From assembly GCF_014647215.1 (NCBI RefSeq), contig NZ_BMOT01000001.1, positions 248,001 through 312,000 on the forward strand: a stretch of DNA of 64,000 bases, written 5' to 3'. The translations under genes were made by a program, and so were the position numbers. Of this stretch, positions 55,273 through 64,000 are shown one piece after another. The notes under the pieces are model-generated. The model had not been told where the DNA came from, searched no databases, and saw only the letters and a list, made by a program, of their open reading frames with translations. Source of the DNA: Shewanella aestuarii (GTDB lineage: Bacteria; Pseudomonadota; Gammaproteobacteria; Enterobacterales; Shewanellaceae). Within the stretch, counting starts at the first letter, position 1. Each line of letters begins with the position of its first letter.

Positions 55273-57149
55273 TGTCTGCTACTCATGTGTCGGCGTTGTC
55301 ATCAGCGTCTGAACCGGACAGTAGTGCGCACGCACCGGTTGGCAAAATTGTCTGGACGATAGCGGGTTCTGATAGTGGTGGCGGTGCAGGTATTCAAGCC
55401 GATTTGGCCACTATTCAAGATTTAGATTGCCATGCCTGCACTGTCATTACCACGCTGACAGCGCAAAATTCGGTCAATGTGAACTTAGTTGAAGCGGTAT
55501 CAGAAGCAATGTTATTTGCACAATTAGATACCTTGCTGATAGATATGCCGCCTGATGCAATCAAAATTGGCTTAATTGCCAATCAGCAGCAAGTAAACCA
55601 GTTGGCACTGTGGTTAACCACGGCATTCGCTAAAGCGCACAAAAAAATCCCGATTATTTTAGATCCTGTGATGGTGGCCAGTAGTGGCAAGCTGTTAAAT
55701 CAGCACTCGCTTGATTTTTCGCCTTTTCGTGGTGTTGTTAGTGTGATCACCCCAAATCAGTCAGAGTTGGTAGCATTAGCGGGGGCGCTTAAACCTCAAC
55801 ACCAAGCAGGCAATCCAGCTAAGGGCCAAGCTAAGCCACAAGTCGATGCCGATATACGCGTTCAAAGTGTGTTTCCATCAGCAACCCCTAGGTCGCCATT
55901 AGCCGATAACGTTTTAACCTTAGGTAAAATGGTGTTGATGGCGCAGCAAGTCAGTCAATTTTTTGATTGTCATCTTGTTGCCAAGGGCGGTGATGCAGCG
56001 TGGCAAGTAGATAAGGCTATGGATGTGTATGTTTGTCAACACGTTGAGGGCGGCAGCACTGAACATAATGACAGTGTTTTTGTGCTGAGCAGTGAGCGAA
56101 TTGACACTGATAACAATCACGGTAGCGGCTGCACCTTATCCACTGCTATTGCCTGTTTTGTCGCCCAGGACTTTGTGTTACATGATGCGGTAGTGCTAGC
56201 AAAAGCCTATGTTAATAAAGGGCTAAAACACAGCATTAAAATCGCTCAGGGGCCAGGCTATTTGGCCCGTACGGGTTGGCCAACCTCGCTAGCGTTAATG
56301 CCGCATATTACTCCGTTAATCGTTAACCATGAACAATGTATTGAGCGTGATTTTGCCAGTATTGAGCAGCAAATCAGCCAGTCTCTCAGCCAAAAAACAC
56401 GCATTCAATTTGCGCAGTTATCACGGCCACTTGAAGTCTATCCCGTCGTCTCAAGTGTATCTATGTTGGAGTCGTTGTTGCAGGGCGGTTGTAAAACGCT
56501 GCAGCTGCGGCTTAAGCAACAAGTGGACTGCTGTGATAAAGGTGTCGCTTTTGGGGATGATCTGCAAAAAGTCCTCTGGATTGAGCAACAAGTGATTAAG
56601 GCCATTCAATTAGGCCGAAAGTTTAATGCACAGGTATTTATTAATGATCATTGGCAGTTAGCGTTAAAACACGGCGCATTTGGGGTGCATTTAGGCCAAG
56701 AAGATGCTTTATCAGCCGATTTAGTGGCTTTAGCCGAAAAACAAATCGCCTTAGGTTTATCTAGCCATAGTTATTTTGAAATATTACTCGCCACTCAAGT
56801 TAACCCATCATATATCGCACTCGGTCATATTTTTGCTACCACCACAAAAAACATGCCCTCTAACCCCCAAGGATTAGCAAAGTTAGCAAGATATACCTCG
56901 TTATTGCAGGCTCATTTTCCAACGGTGGCGATTGGTGGAATTGACTATCAAAGCCTTAAGGATATTGCAGCCACAGGTGTGGATGATGTGGCTGTTGTGA
57001 GGGCAATTACCCAAGCGAGCAATCCTGTTGCAGCTTATCAGGCGCTAAACCAGCAGTGGAAAATGCTCAAAGGTTTATCAACTGAGGTGAATGCACAGGG
57101 GTTAACTCACACGCCGATTATCGCAGAACATTATCAGGAGGCATTGTGA
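55272..57149 (+). CDS. thiDE: ThiD-ThiE fusion: HMP/HMP-P kinase and thiamine phosphate synthase
   Basis: A 625-residue fusion. The ThiD part, about 24-345, has IAGSDSGGGAGIQADLATIQDL, ILDPVMVASSGKLL and NNHGSGCTLSTAIACFVAQ. The ThiE part, about 395-600, has TLQLRLKQ, VFINDHWQLALKHGAFGVHLGQEDA, ALGHIFATTTK and VAIGGIDYQSL. An insert of about 40 residues rich in Ala, Gln and Pro (about 175-212) lies inside the kinase. It phosphorylates HMP twice, then joins it to the thiazole phosphate. It starts on the thiC stop (TAATG) and overlaps thiF by 4 bases. Confidence 0.94.
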
Positions 57150-57931
57150 AAACAAGTTTGAACGATCATCAGTACATACTTTATTCCAAACAAATGCTAT
57201 TGGCAGATGTTTCTGAGCAAGGGCAACTTGCCTTGTTGAATGCAAACGTTGCTGTGGTAGGTGTGGGTGGACTTGGCCAGCTGGTGGCACAATATCTAGC
57301 CGCAGCAGGTGTGGGTCAAATACATTTGATTGATGATGATAAAGTGGCGTTATCTAATTTGCCCAGACAATTATTGTTTAATCCAACTGATATCGAGTCG
57401 AATAAAGCCCATGTTGCGGCTGATAAGCTGCAACAGCGGAATCGCGACAGCAAAATATCGGCTCATTCAATTCGGTTAACGTCGGATAATTATCAGCTGT
57501 TATTCAACACCATATCGCCACAGGCAATATTTGATTGCAGTGACAACTTTGCCACACGCCAGTTAATCAATCGCATCGCGGTTGAGCAACATCTTCCCTT
57601 GTTCAGCGCGGCAATTTCTGCAGATCAGGGCCAATGGTTTGCCTACTTACCAGAGTCAATGTTGACAAAAATTCCACGCACCAACACTAGGCCGCACGGA
57701 TGTTACCACTGTGTATTTCCTGCCGACAGTTTGCTAAGTCAAAACTGTAGTGAAATGGGAGTGTTAGGGCCCGCTGTGGGCATAATGGCATCGATGCAGG
57801 CGTTAGCAGGCATGAATTACATTGTTGGCCGACATGTTGAATTTGGCGTGCTGCATCGATTTGATGCCAAACGCTTGTCATGGTCAAAAGCCACCATGGC
57901 GATGGATAAACACTGCTGTGTGTGTCGTTAA
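57146..57931 (+). CDS. thiF: ThiS adenylyltransferase ThiF
   Basis: A 261-residue E1-like enzyme. ATP site VVGVGGLGQLVAQYLAAAGVG (quoted in part: GVGGLG, about 35-40), then DDDKVALSNLPRQLLF, IFDCSDNFATRQLIN and the Zn-binding pairs CYHC and CCVC near the end; the Cys of NCSEMGVLGPAVG is the usual thiolester position. It adenylates the C-terminal Gly of ThiS for sulfur loading. GTG start at 57146 overlaps the thiDE stop. Confidence 0.93.
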   Translation: MKTSLNDHQYILYSKQMLLADVSEQGQLALLNANVAVVGVGGLGQLVAQYLAAAGVGQIHLIDDDKVALSNLPRQLLFNPTDIESNKAHVAADKLQQRNRDSKISAHSIRLTSDNYQLLFNTISPQAIFDCSDNFATRQLINRIAVEQHLPLFSAAISADQGQWFAYLPESMLTKIPRTNTRPHGCYHCVFPADSLLSQNCSEMGVLGPAVGIMASMQALAGMNYIVGRHVEFGVLHRFDAKRLSWSKATMAMDKHCCVCR

Positions 57932-57984
57932 CAGCTAACTAGACGACAACAAATGAAGCAAATTGAAACCAGTAAGGATTGTCA

Positions 57985-58188
57985 GTGATAGAAATACACA
58001 TCAATGGCGAGTCGCAACAGCTTGCTGCCAATATCACTTTGGCCGAGATACTCGCACTGAAGCACATAACGCCGCAAAGTGTTGCTGTGGTGGTAAATCA
58101 CACCATTATACCGCGCAGCCAATGGTCACAACACCAGTGTCAAGCAGACGATCAGCTTGAATTTTTTTCTGCAGTATCGGGGGGGTAA
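57985..58188 (+). CDS. thiS: Sulfur carrier protein ThiS
   Basis: A 67-residue ubiquitin-fold carrier that ends in the required Gly-Gly (AVSGG). [20 protein letters not shown] and [15 protein letters not shown] are typical. GTG 57985 is preferred, with AAGGA 6 nt upstream; TTG 57979 touches that site. Its thiocarboxylate supplies sulfur to the thiazole in ThiG. thiG begins 3 bases later. Confidence 0.93.
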   Translation: MIEIHINGESQQLAANITLAEILALKHITPQSVAVVVNHTIIPRSQWSQHQCQADDQLEFFSAVSGG

Positions 58189-58190
58189 TT

Positions 58191-58967
58191 ATGTTAACGA
58201 TAGCCGATCATCAATTTGAATCACGTTTATTTACCGGCACAGGAAAGTTTACCAACTCGGCAACCATGCTGGCATCTATAGAGGCATCGGGGTCGCAATT
58301 AGTGACCTTAGCCATGAAGCGCATCGATTTTAAAATGGGTTTAGATGATTTACTCAGTCCATTGCAATCGCGTGGGGTTAAACTGTTACCTAATACCGCT
58401 GGGGCAAGAAATGCCAAAGAAGCCATATTTGCCGCTGAACTGGCTTATCAAATGTTAGGCACTAAATGGATTAAGCTGGAAATTCACCCCGATCCCAAAT
58501 ATTTACTGCCCGATCCCATTGAAACCCTCAATGCAGCCCAAGTGCTGTGTGAAAAGGGCTTTATTGTATTGCCTTATATTCATGCTGACCCAGTGCTTTG
58601 CCGAAGATTAGAAGAGGTTGGCTGTGCTGCGGTGATGCCATTAGGAAGTCCAATAGGCAGTAATCAAGGATTGGCCACCGAAGCTTTTTTGAAAATCATT
58701 ATCGAGCAGTCATCTGTACCCGTGATAGTGGATGCGGGTATTGGCGCGCCGTCACAAGCGTGTCGGGCGATGGAAATGGGGGCAGACGCAGTGTTGGTGA
58801 ATACTGCCATTGCCAGTAGCGCTAATCCTATTTTAATGGCGCAATGTTTTCAGCAAGCGGTACAAAGTGGGCGCAAGGCCTACAAGGCAGGTTTAGGAGC
58901 GGTAAGTCATAATGCCAATAATACCAGTCCTCTTACTGGCTTTTTAACCACTCGTAAGGTGTCGTAA
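58191..58967 (+). CDS. thiG: Thiazole synthase ThiG
   Basis: A 258-residue TIM-barrel enzyme. [33 protein letters not shown] (about 12-44) and [22 protein letters not shown] are typical; [18 protein letters not shown] holds the catalytic Lys region, followed by [45 protein letters not shown]. It condenses dehydroglycine, ThiS thiocarboxylate and deoxyxylulose 5-phosphate. Its stop and the thiH start overlap (TAATG). Confidence 0.96.
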   Translation: MLTIADHQFESRLFTGTGKFTNSATMLASIEASGSQLVTLAMKRIDFKMGLDDLLSPLQSRGVKLLPNTAGARNAKEAIFAAELAYQMLGTKWIKLEIHPDPKYLLPDPIETLNAAQVLCEKGFIVLPYIHADPVLCRRLEEVGCAAVMPLGSPIGSNQGLATEAFLKIIIEQSSVPVIVDAGIGAPSQACRAMEMGADAVLVNTAIASSANPILMAQCFQQAVQSGRKAYKAGLGAVSHNANNTSPLTGFLTTRKVS

Positions 58968-60094
58968 TGAGTTTTTCAGCGCGTTTTAGCCAGTTGAATA
59001 TTGATGATTTATCAATGAAGCTTTATGCCTCTACACCCGCTGATGTTGAGCGGGCATTGCAATATCCTAGTGGCAATTTAAGCAGCTTGATGGCATTACT
59101 ATCTCCCGCAGCAGAAGCTTATATTGAACAGATGGCGCAGGCTGCGGCGCAAATTACTCGCCAGCGCTTTGGCGCTAATTTGGGGCTATATTTACCGCTA
59201 TATTTATCTAATTTATGCGCTAATGAATGTGATTATTGTGGTTTTAGCATGAGCAATAAAATCAAGCGAAAAACCCTTAATGATGACGAATTACTTGCAG
59301 AAGTCGACATCATCAAATCGCGGGGGTTTGATTCAATTCTATTGGTTTCAGGTGAGCATGAAACCAAAGTCGGTATCGAATATTTCGCTCACGTTTTACC
59401 ACAAATAAAACAACATTTTAGCTATGTTGCGATGGAGGTGCAGCCGTTAAAAACCGACGAGTACCAGCGGCTAGTCGCACTCGGTTTAGATGCCGTAATG
59501 GTTTACCAAGAAACCTATCAACCTCAAACGTATACAAAACACCATACCCGAGGTAAAAAGCAGGATTTTATCCAGCGTTTAGATACTCCAGATAGAGTTG
59601 CTAAGGCGGGGGTTGATAAAATTGGCTTAGGGGTCTTGCTCGGCTTGGATGATTGGCGGCTAGATGCTCTGCTAATGGGATATCATCTCGATTACCTTGA
59701 GCGCCATTATTGGCGCACTCGTTACAGTATTTCACTGCCAAGGCTTAGACCTTGTACCGGCGGCATTGAGCCAAAAGTGCTGCTAACCGATACCGGGTTA
59801 GTGCAAATGATTTGCGCTTTTAGACTTTTTAATCAACAGCTTGATATTAGTTTATCAACGCGTGAAACACCTGAATTAAGAGATAATTTACTGCCGCTAG
59901 GTGTAACTCAACTCAGCGCGGGCAGCTCAACTCAGCCAGGAGGTTATCAGCAACCGGATAGTCAATTAGATCAATTTGAAATCAGCGATGAACGCACTGT
60001 GGCTGAAGTGATCGCTGCCATGAAAACCCGTGGCTTTAACCCAGTATTTAAGGATTGGGAAAAAGCATGGGGACTTAACAACGCCAATGGTTAA
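58967..60094 (+). CDS. thiH: 2-iminoacetate synthase ThiH
   Basis: A 375-residue radical-SAM enzyme (E. coli 377). The cluster motif CANECDYCGF (CX3CX2C, about 84-93) and the barrel blocks LVSGEHETKVGIEYF, MEVQPLKTDEY, YQETYQPQTY and GGIEPKV are present. It splits tyrosine into dehydroglycine and p-cresol, the oxygen-independent route, in place of ThiO. Last gene of the operon. Confidence 0.96.
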   Translation: MSFSARFSQLNIDDLSMKLYASTPADVERALQYPSGNLSSLMALLSPAAEAYIEQMAQAAAQITRQRFGANLGLYLPLYLSNLCANECDYCGFSMSNKIKRKTLNDDELLAEVDIIKSRGFDSILLVSGEHETKVGIEYFAHVLPQIKQHFSYVAMEVQPLKTDEYQRLVALGLDAVMVYQETYQPQTYTKHHTRGKKQDFIQRLDTPDRVAKAGVDKIGLGVLLGLDDWRLDALLMGYHLDYLERHYWRTRYSISLPRLRPCTGGIEPKVLLTDTGLVQMICAFRLFNQQLDISLSTRETPELRDNLLPLGVTQLSAGSSTQPGGYQQPDSQLDQFEISDERTVAEVIAAMKTRGFNPVFKDWEKAWGLNNANG

Positions 60095-60163
60095 ATACTG
60101 TACATTTATGCCAGCATGAGCGATACTGTTTAGCAGGCTCACCTGTTTATTTAAGGACGTTTT

Positions 60164-60445
60164 ATGCAAATTCAATCCGCGTATTCATCGGGTGTTCAAG
60201 GTTTACAAAGCTCACAGCAGGGTCTTGCTCAAGCTACCACTGCTGTAGCCGCGCCTGATCCAAAGCCAACTGCACCGCCAGCACAACAAGATACGGTCAC
60301 ATTAAGTAGCCGTGCCGTTGATCAGTCTGATAAAACAAGTGCGTTGGTGTCTGCTGTTGAGTCACAACAGCAAGGCGAAGCCTCAGTTAAAGTGATAGAA
60401 GCTGCCACTGAAACAGTGGGTAGCATTATCAATATTGAGGCTTAA
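60164..60445 (+). CDS. Small Gln/Ala/Ser-rich protein
   Basis: A 93-residue protein without a signal peptide or membrane helix. It has a helical start (MQIQSAYSSGVQGLQSSQQGLAQATTAV), a Pro-rich linker (PDPKPTAPPAQQ), a conserved-looking DTVTLSSRAV, then a helix (VSAVESQQQGEASVKVIEAA). The start resembles the N-terminal helix of flagellar rod or hook proteins, but it is too short to be one. TTTAAGGACG gives a good ribosome site. Function unknown; adjacent to the HExxH protein. Confidence 0.65.
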   Translation: MQIQSAYSSGVQGLQSSQQGLAQATTAVAAPDPKPTAPPAQQDTVTLSSRAVDQSDKTSALVSAVESQQQGEASVKVIEAATETVGSIINIEA

Positions 60446-60511
60446 TAACTAAGCTGGTTGTTGATTTAAATATAAACTCTTCAACCAAACTTAGCTTATT
60501 AGTGATGAAAA

Positions 60512-61987
60512 ATGGATATTCGTCAATCAAGCTTAACCATGAATTCTCTCCAACCTGCTGCGACTCAATCAAAGCAGGTTTCGTCATTAGCTGCTAATTC
60601 TGCTGCCACCATGGCAACGTCTATTGCACCAAGTCACTCTGCCTCATTGACAAGTGTCACAACAAATATTACTAAGTCAGCTGCGCTGACTAGCCCATTA
60701 GTTTCGAGCCCCTCAGTTGCTAACTTAAGTACAGTATCAACCCCTGCAACGGGATCATCTGTCCCAAAGGTTACAGCCACGTCTGTCGCTGCAGTATCAA
60801 CATCTTCGGCAGCAGCGGTATCACCAAACCAGAGCAACAGTTTTAACTTACGTACCGGGCCTAGCCAAATTGGTGGTTTTAATCCTGGGCAAATAGCTAA
60901 TTTATCTGGGGAAATATCGGGCACAACAGCATCATTTACCGCGTTAGCTGATGCAAGTACTGCCCCAACAAGCACCAATAACGCTATTAATTCAGGATCG
61001 AATTCATTATCTGATACCACTCCAGTCGCCAATCCTTTTGAATCAAGTTCACCCTCGTTAGATGGCGCAAACGATGCCGCCGCACAAGAGAGGATAAATC
61101 CATTTGAGGATACAGGCTTGATAGATGATGCTACTCAGCAAGATGCATTACCTCCAGCCATGCAAGAGTCTGTTAAACAAACTGAACCTCAAAAACAACA
61201 AGCTGTTCAAGCTGAATCTAACCAGACTAATGAACAGTCTGATGCAGAAAAAGCCGCTGAACACGCTGAGAAACAAGTAAAGGCGCAACAACAAAAACAG
61301 GTTCAAGCTGAGCAACAAATCATCAGTGAACTGTCAAAGCGCGATATTGAAGTGAAAACCCATGAACAAGCCCATAAAGGCATAGGTGGGATGTTTGCCC
61401 AAAGCCCGTCATTTTCATATGAAAAAGGGCCAGATGGTAAGCGCTATGCGGTTGATGGTGAAGTGCAAATTGATGTGGGGGTGATCAAAGGCGATCCCCA
61501 AGCCACTTTTAACAAAATGCAAAAAGTGTATGCCGCGGCTATGGCGCCCAATCAGCCATCAAGTGCTGATATTCGGGTTGCGGCAGAGGCGGTGCAAAAA
61601 ATGAATCAAGCCAAAGCTGAAATGGCCGAACAAAGACAGGAAAAAATCGTTCCAGCAGAAGACATTCAATATATCAATGAATTAGCCAATATTTATAAAC
61701 AGGCAAATGTGGAACAAAATGGCTTTCAGGAGTCGCAATTAACCCCGTTCGCATTACCTGATAACAATGATGCTATCCCCAAAGTGACCTTTGGTGTGAA
61801 TAATGAGGCCGATGAAGTGTCTAACCCTGCAAGTCGATTTATTGAGAAAATGAATCAAGCAGTCGATACGCAATCGCCACAAATGCCATCGGCCACTTTA
61901 GCTTACCTCAAAAATCAACAGCCAGAGTCCACCAATAACTTACCCACCTATGATAAATCCTATCAAGCTTTAGCCTTTTCGGTATAA
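60512..61987 (+). CDS. HExxH-containing SprA-related protein (putative metalloprotease)
   Basis: A 491-residue protein. Residues 1-200 are low-complexity Ser/Thr/Ala (TSVAAVSTSSAAAV type) and carry NPFESSSP and NPFEDTG repeats. Residues about 235-275 are a Gln/Lys/Glu coiled coil. The conserved part, about 272-365, has KRDIEVKTHEQAHKGIGG with HEQAH at 284-288, then YEKGPDGKRYAVDGEVQIDVG and AAAMAPNQPSSADIRVAAEA. This matches the SprA-related / CJM1_0395 type. Activity unproven. No signal peptide visible. It converges with and overlaps the LysR gene by 25 bases. Confidence 0.8.
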   Translation: MDIRQSSLTMNSLQPAATQSKQVSSLAANSAATMATSIAPSHSASLTSVTTNITKSAALTSPLVSSPSVANLSTVSTPATGSSVPKVTATSVAAVSTSSAAAVSPNQSNSFNLRTGPSQIGGFNPGQIANLSGEISGTTASFTALADASTAPTSTNNAINSGSNSLSDTTPVANPFESSSPSLDGANDAAAQERINPFEDTGLIDDATQQDALPPAMQESVKQTEPQKQQAVQAESNQTNEQSDAEKAAEHAEKQVKAQQQKQVQAEQQIISELSKRDIEVKTHEQAHKGIGGMFAQSPSFSYEKGPDGKRYAVDGEVQIDVGVIKGDPQATFNKMQKVYAAAMAPNQPSSADIRVAAEAVQKMNQAKAEMAEQRQEKIVPAEDIQYINELANIYKQANVEQNGFQESQLTPFALPDNNDAIPKVTFGVNNEADEVSNPASRFIEKMNQAVDTQSPQMPSATLAYLKNQQPESTNNLPTYDKSYQALAFSV

Positions 61988-62886
61988 GCCGTCATCGCCT
62001 CAATACCATGTTGAAGTGAAATTAAACTTTCAAGCAAACGGCTAGCTGGCCCTTGTCTGTCACGGTTGGGAATAATGATATTTAGGGTGATCCTGCGCTG
62101 ATAGCTGCCATGCAACTTGAGTTTGTGTAATTTGCCGTGTTTTAAATGATCTTCAACCAAAAAATTGGGGATCCAACAAAATCCCATTTTTCGGCCTAAT
62201 ATGACTTTGGCTTCATGAAAATTGGACACAGTAATCCGCTGCTCTGCTTTTAACCACCCAATATCATTCATAGAGTTAGAGCCCGTATCTTTGATGACTA
62301 CCTGTAAATGCTGTGCCAGTTGTTTTTCATCTTCTATGACATCAAGTTGAGCTAAAGGATGATCAGGATGACAAACCAAATCAAAATCGCACTCGCATAG
62401 TGGTTGTGCTAAATGTCCGCGCGGTGGCGTAGCGCAAATGGCAATGTTAACCATTTGCTGATTAATTAAATCATGGGTGCCAGATATCACTGAATCAAGT
62501 ACGGTCACTCGAGTGCCACGGCTAAGTGGAATAAAAGCTTCAAGCGCATCGACTAACTTTTCAGTTGGGTAAATAATTTCTTTGGCTATGGTTAAACTGG
62601 GTTCCCAACCTTGGCCTAAGTTGGTTGCAAGCTGTTCAAGCTCATCAACGGATTGTGTAAGGTGACGTGACCGACGCAGCAATACTTCACCTTGTTCGGT
62701 TAGGTAAGCTTTGCGACCTTTCACTTCGAGTAACTGAATACCCAATTGATGCTGCAGTTTGGCTACCGCATGATTAAGTGATGACTGGCTTTTATTGAGT
62801 TGTTCGGCCGCCTGAGCATAGCCACCATGATCAACCACTGCTTGTAAAATTCGCCATTGCTCAAGGGTGGATTTTGCACGAGTCAT
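61963..62886 (-). CDS. LysR-family transcriptional regulator
   Basis: A 307-residue LTTR. The N-terminal HTH (about 6-65) reads LEQWRILQAVVDHGGYAQAAEQLNKSQSSLNHAVAKLQHQLGIQLLEV; the substrate-binding domain spans about 90-295 (PSLTIAKEIIYPTEKL, VNIAICATPP, LVCHPDHPLAQ). I start it at ATG 62886 with AAAGG upstream rather than the upstream TTG-type start at 62937. The target is unknown; no divergent metabolic gene lies next to it. Confidence 0.9.
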   Translation of the reverse strand: MTRAKSTLEQWRILQAVVDHGGYAQAAEQLNKSQSSLNHAVAKLQHQLGIQLLEVKGRKAYLTEQGEVLLRRSRHLTQSVDELEQLATNLGQGWEPSLTIAKEIIYPTEKLVDALEAFIPLSRGTRVTVLDSVISGTHDLINQQMVNIAICATPPRGHLAQPLCECDFDLVCHPDHPLAQLDVIEDEKQLAQHLQVVIKDTGSNSMNDIGWLKAEQRITVSNFHEAKVILGRKMGFCWIPNFLVEDHLKHGKLHKLKLHGSYQRRITLNIIIPNRDRQGPASRLLESLISLQHGIEAMTAYTEKAKA

Positions 62887-63128
62887 ATCAAAGCCTTTAT
62901 TGTCATATTCAGTTAGTTGAATGGCGTTAACCAGCACTCAGATAGTAGCATTTTGTCGCACAAAACATAGTGAAGAGGGCGCTTTTAAATCTGTTATCAG
63001 TATGGCATCACTTTCTATTAGCTTGAGACTGAATATGGGTGCATGTGGCATTAACAACTGAAAATACAAATAAGCAGGCTTGAAACACGGTCATATAGCA
63101 TAGCGCGGCCTAAACTGTTTTGTTTTGA

Positions 63129-63671
63129 CTAAACCGATGCCGCGTATGCTTTTGCTAGCCATTCTATCAGTTCGGCATCAACGTCAGATATATTGTTAAG
63201 CTGTATTCTATGCGTGCACATGGTGCCAAATGGACCAGAATCTTCTAGGCGGCCTTGAACTTCGGCTCCTTTTAACTTCAAGCCCAAGTCTATTCTCGTT
63301 TAAGTTGCTGGTTTAATTAAGGCAAACTGATTTTTTCTAATGAAACTGACACTGCCTTTCTTGGGGGTAATGACAATATCTTCGCCTAATTTGCATATTT
63401 CAGAGAGCAAAATGTCATAAATCGGTTTAAGCAGCTCTTTACCAAGATACTGATTTAAAACCAAATCGTCTGGTGAGTCAGTTTGTTGCTTAGATAAAGT
63501 GACAATTGTATTTGCAAATCCATGTGTCACGCCATACTCAGTTTTCAAAAAATTCACCGCAATAGAGTGCTTTTAAAAATGTTTTTTATTCAATATTTGA
63601 ATCCATTCTTCCAGCTTTTTCCCCGTTTTATCAGGCATATTTTCAATCATTGTTTGTAGTGCTTGATCCAT
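63129..63671 (-). pseudogene. DUF4287/DUF5655 gene broken by two in-frame stop codons
   Basis: Reading one frame from ATG 63671 (GGTGGAG upstream) gives MDQALQTMIENMPDKTGK, LEEWIQILNKKHF, stop, KHSIAVNFLKTEYGVTHGFANTIV, then QYLGKELLKPIYDILL, FALIKPAT, stop, TRIDLGLKLKGAEVQGRL and a final TAG at 63129-63131. Both internal stops are TAA (63573-63575 and 63300-63302) and the frame is otherwise unbroken with family sequence on both sides, so two nonsense changes explain it. The intact product would be about 180 residues with an N-terminal DUF4287 and C-terminal DUF5655 part. Confidence 0.85.
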
Positions 63672-64000
63672 ATACTCCACCTTTTGATTCAAAATATAAC
63701 GCTTGGCTTGACTGTCCCGAAGCGAAACTACTTCAACAACAGCCACTTGAGAGCACCCAGTATAGGCATTAACTTATGAGGTGAAAGCCTCCGCATAAGG
63801 TTCACCGTTACTCTTTTCCATTAGAGAATAACATACCGTTATTAAAGGTTAACGACTTGAGAATGGCAAGGGCTGATGAGCAGGGAGGTTTTTCCATATT
63901 GGCTCACCATGGCATTTATTCACCGACACGCACAGTTTTTGATTTAAACAAGAGCGATCCTATAAACTCGGCCGCCCCAAGCATGGGGCGGACGGGCGGC
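63672..64000 (+). other. Window end: possible group II intron 5' fragment and GC-rich hairpin
   Basis: From about 63750, GAGCACCCAGTATAGGC, then a hairpin TTATGAGG-TGAAAG-CCTccgCATAA (about 63773-63798) and GGTTCACCGTTAC resemble the start of a bacterial group II intron, where GGTGAAAGYCC in domain I is common. No maturase is in the window. The last 30 bases form a CCGCCCC / GGGGCGG hairpin far richer in GC than the rest. Both could belong to an element that continues to the right. Confidence 0.35.

Noticed and set aside
57963-58160. A 65-codon frame overlapping thiS
   Set aside because: It is an out-of-frame reading of thiS, which itself ends in the diagnostic Gly-Gly.
60634-61032. 132-codon minus-strand frame inside the HExxH gene
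   Set aside because: Shadow of the Ser/Thr/Ala-rich repeat region; no ribosome site.

Overview
The window looks like a low-GC, probably cold-water, marine Shewanella chromosome. This rests on gene content rather than a database match. The markers are the Kdo8N lipopolysaccharide genes kdnA/kdnB next to kdsB, a monomeric NADP-isocitrate dehydrogenase, a ThiD-ThiE fusion in a TPP-riboswitch thi operon, the rluE-nudJ-mnmA-hflD-purB-roxA order and several small families common in Shewanella and Vibrio. No prophage, CRISPR array, rRNA or tRNA was found. Most of the window is core chromosome; mobile DNA is limited to one MITE-like repeat after katG and a possible retroelement fragment at the right end.

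Region by region. 1-1910 (minus strand): the 5' part of an ECF sigma factor gene, a LON-domain gene and a lipocalin gene, each preceded by the same two-block promoter with an exact 16-nt spacer. This is the signature of a ChrR-type photo-oxidative stress regulon. 2024-7111: CheV, small uncharacterised proteins, a lytic transglycosylase, a SlyD-like isomerase and an esterase. 7450-11446: a surface or periplasmic nucleotidase lipoprotein; a small heat-shock gene with a sigma-32-like promoter and a ROSE-type RNA thermometer; soxR with a SoxR operator driving a divergent glyoxalase-fold gene; and a Nudix gene. 11606-13882: a tight operon of two DUF1538 membrane proteins, a PII-like protein and a CBS-domain protein, probably a regulated cation transporter. 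14085-17847: a lysozyme-inhibitor-like gene overlapping a thiolase whose 3' end is frameshifted, then a TPR-TonB protein and a CBS protein. 17964-20665: a bifunctional acyltransferase of the ornithine-lipid type coupled to an LpxH-like phosphoesterase.

20882-31273: leucine dehydrogenase; DUF4826; the roxA/purB/hflD/mnmA/nudJ/rluE group; and isocitrate dehydrogenase. 31400-36501: an N-degron proteolysis cluster (cspD, clpS, clpA, infA, bpt, aat) in which tagging enzymes, adaptor and unfoldase lie together. 36555-45073: small envelope proteins, a Nif3-like protein, the YdbH-YnbE-YdbL envelope lipid-transport group, a sugar-phosphate mutarotase, a DUF938 methyltransferase and a LuxR-type response regulator. 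45794-48297: katG, with its terminator apparently split by a 281-bp repeat.

48379-52506: acyl-CoA thioesterase, a small membrane protein and kdsB-kdnB-kdnA for 8-amino-Kdo. 52973-60094: promoter, TPP riboswitch and thiC-thiDE-thiF-thiS-thiG-thiH with overlapping or nearly touching genes. 60164-62886: a small Gln/Ala-rich protein, an HExxH SprA-type protein and a LysR regulator. 63129-63671: a DUF4287/DUF5655 gene killed by two in-frame stop codons. The last 300 bases look like a degenerate group II intron 5' end and a GC-rich hairpin.
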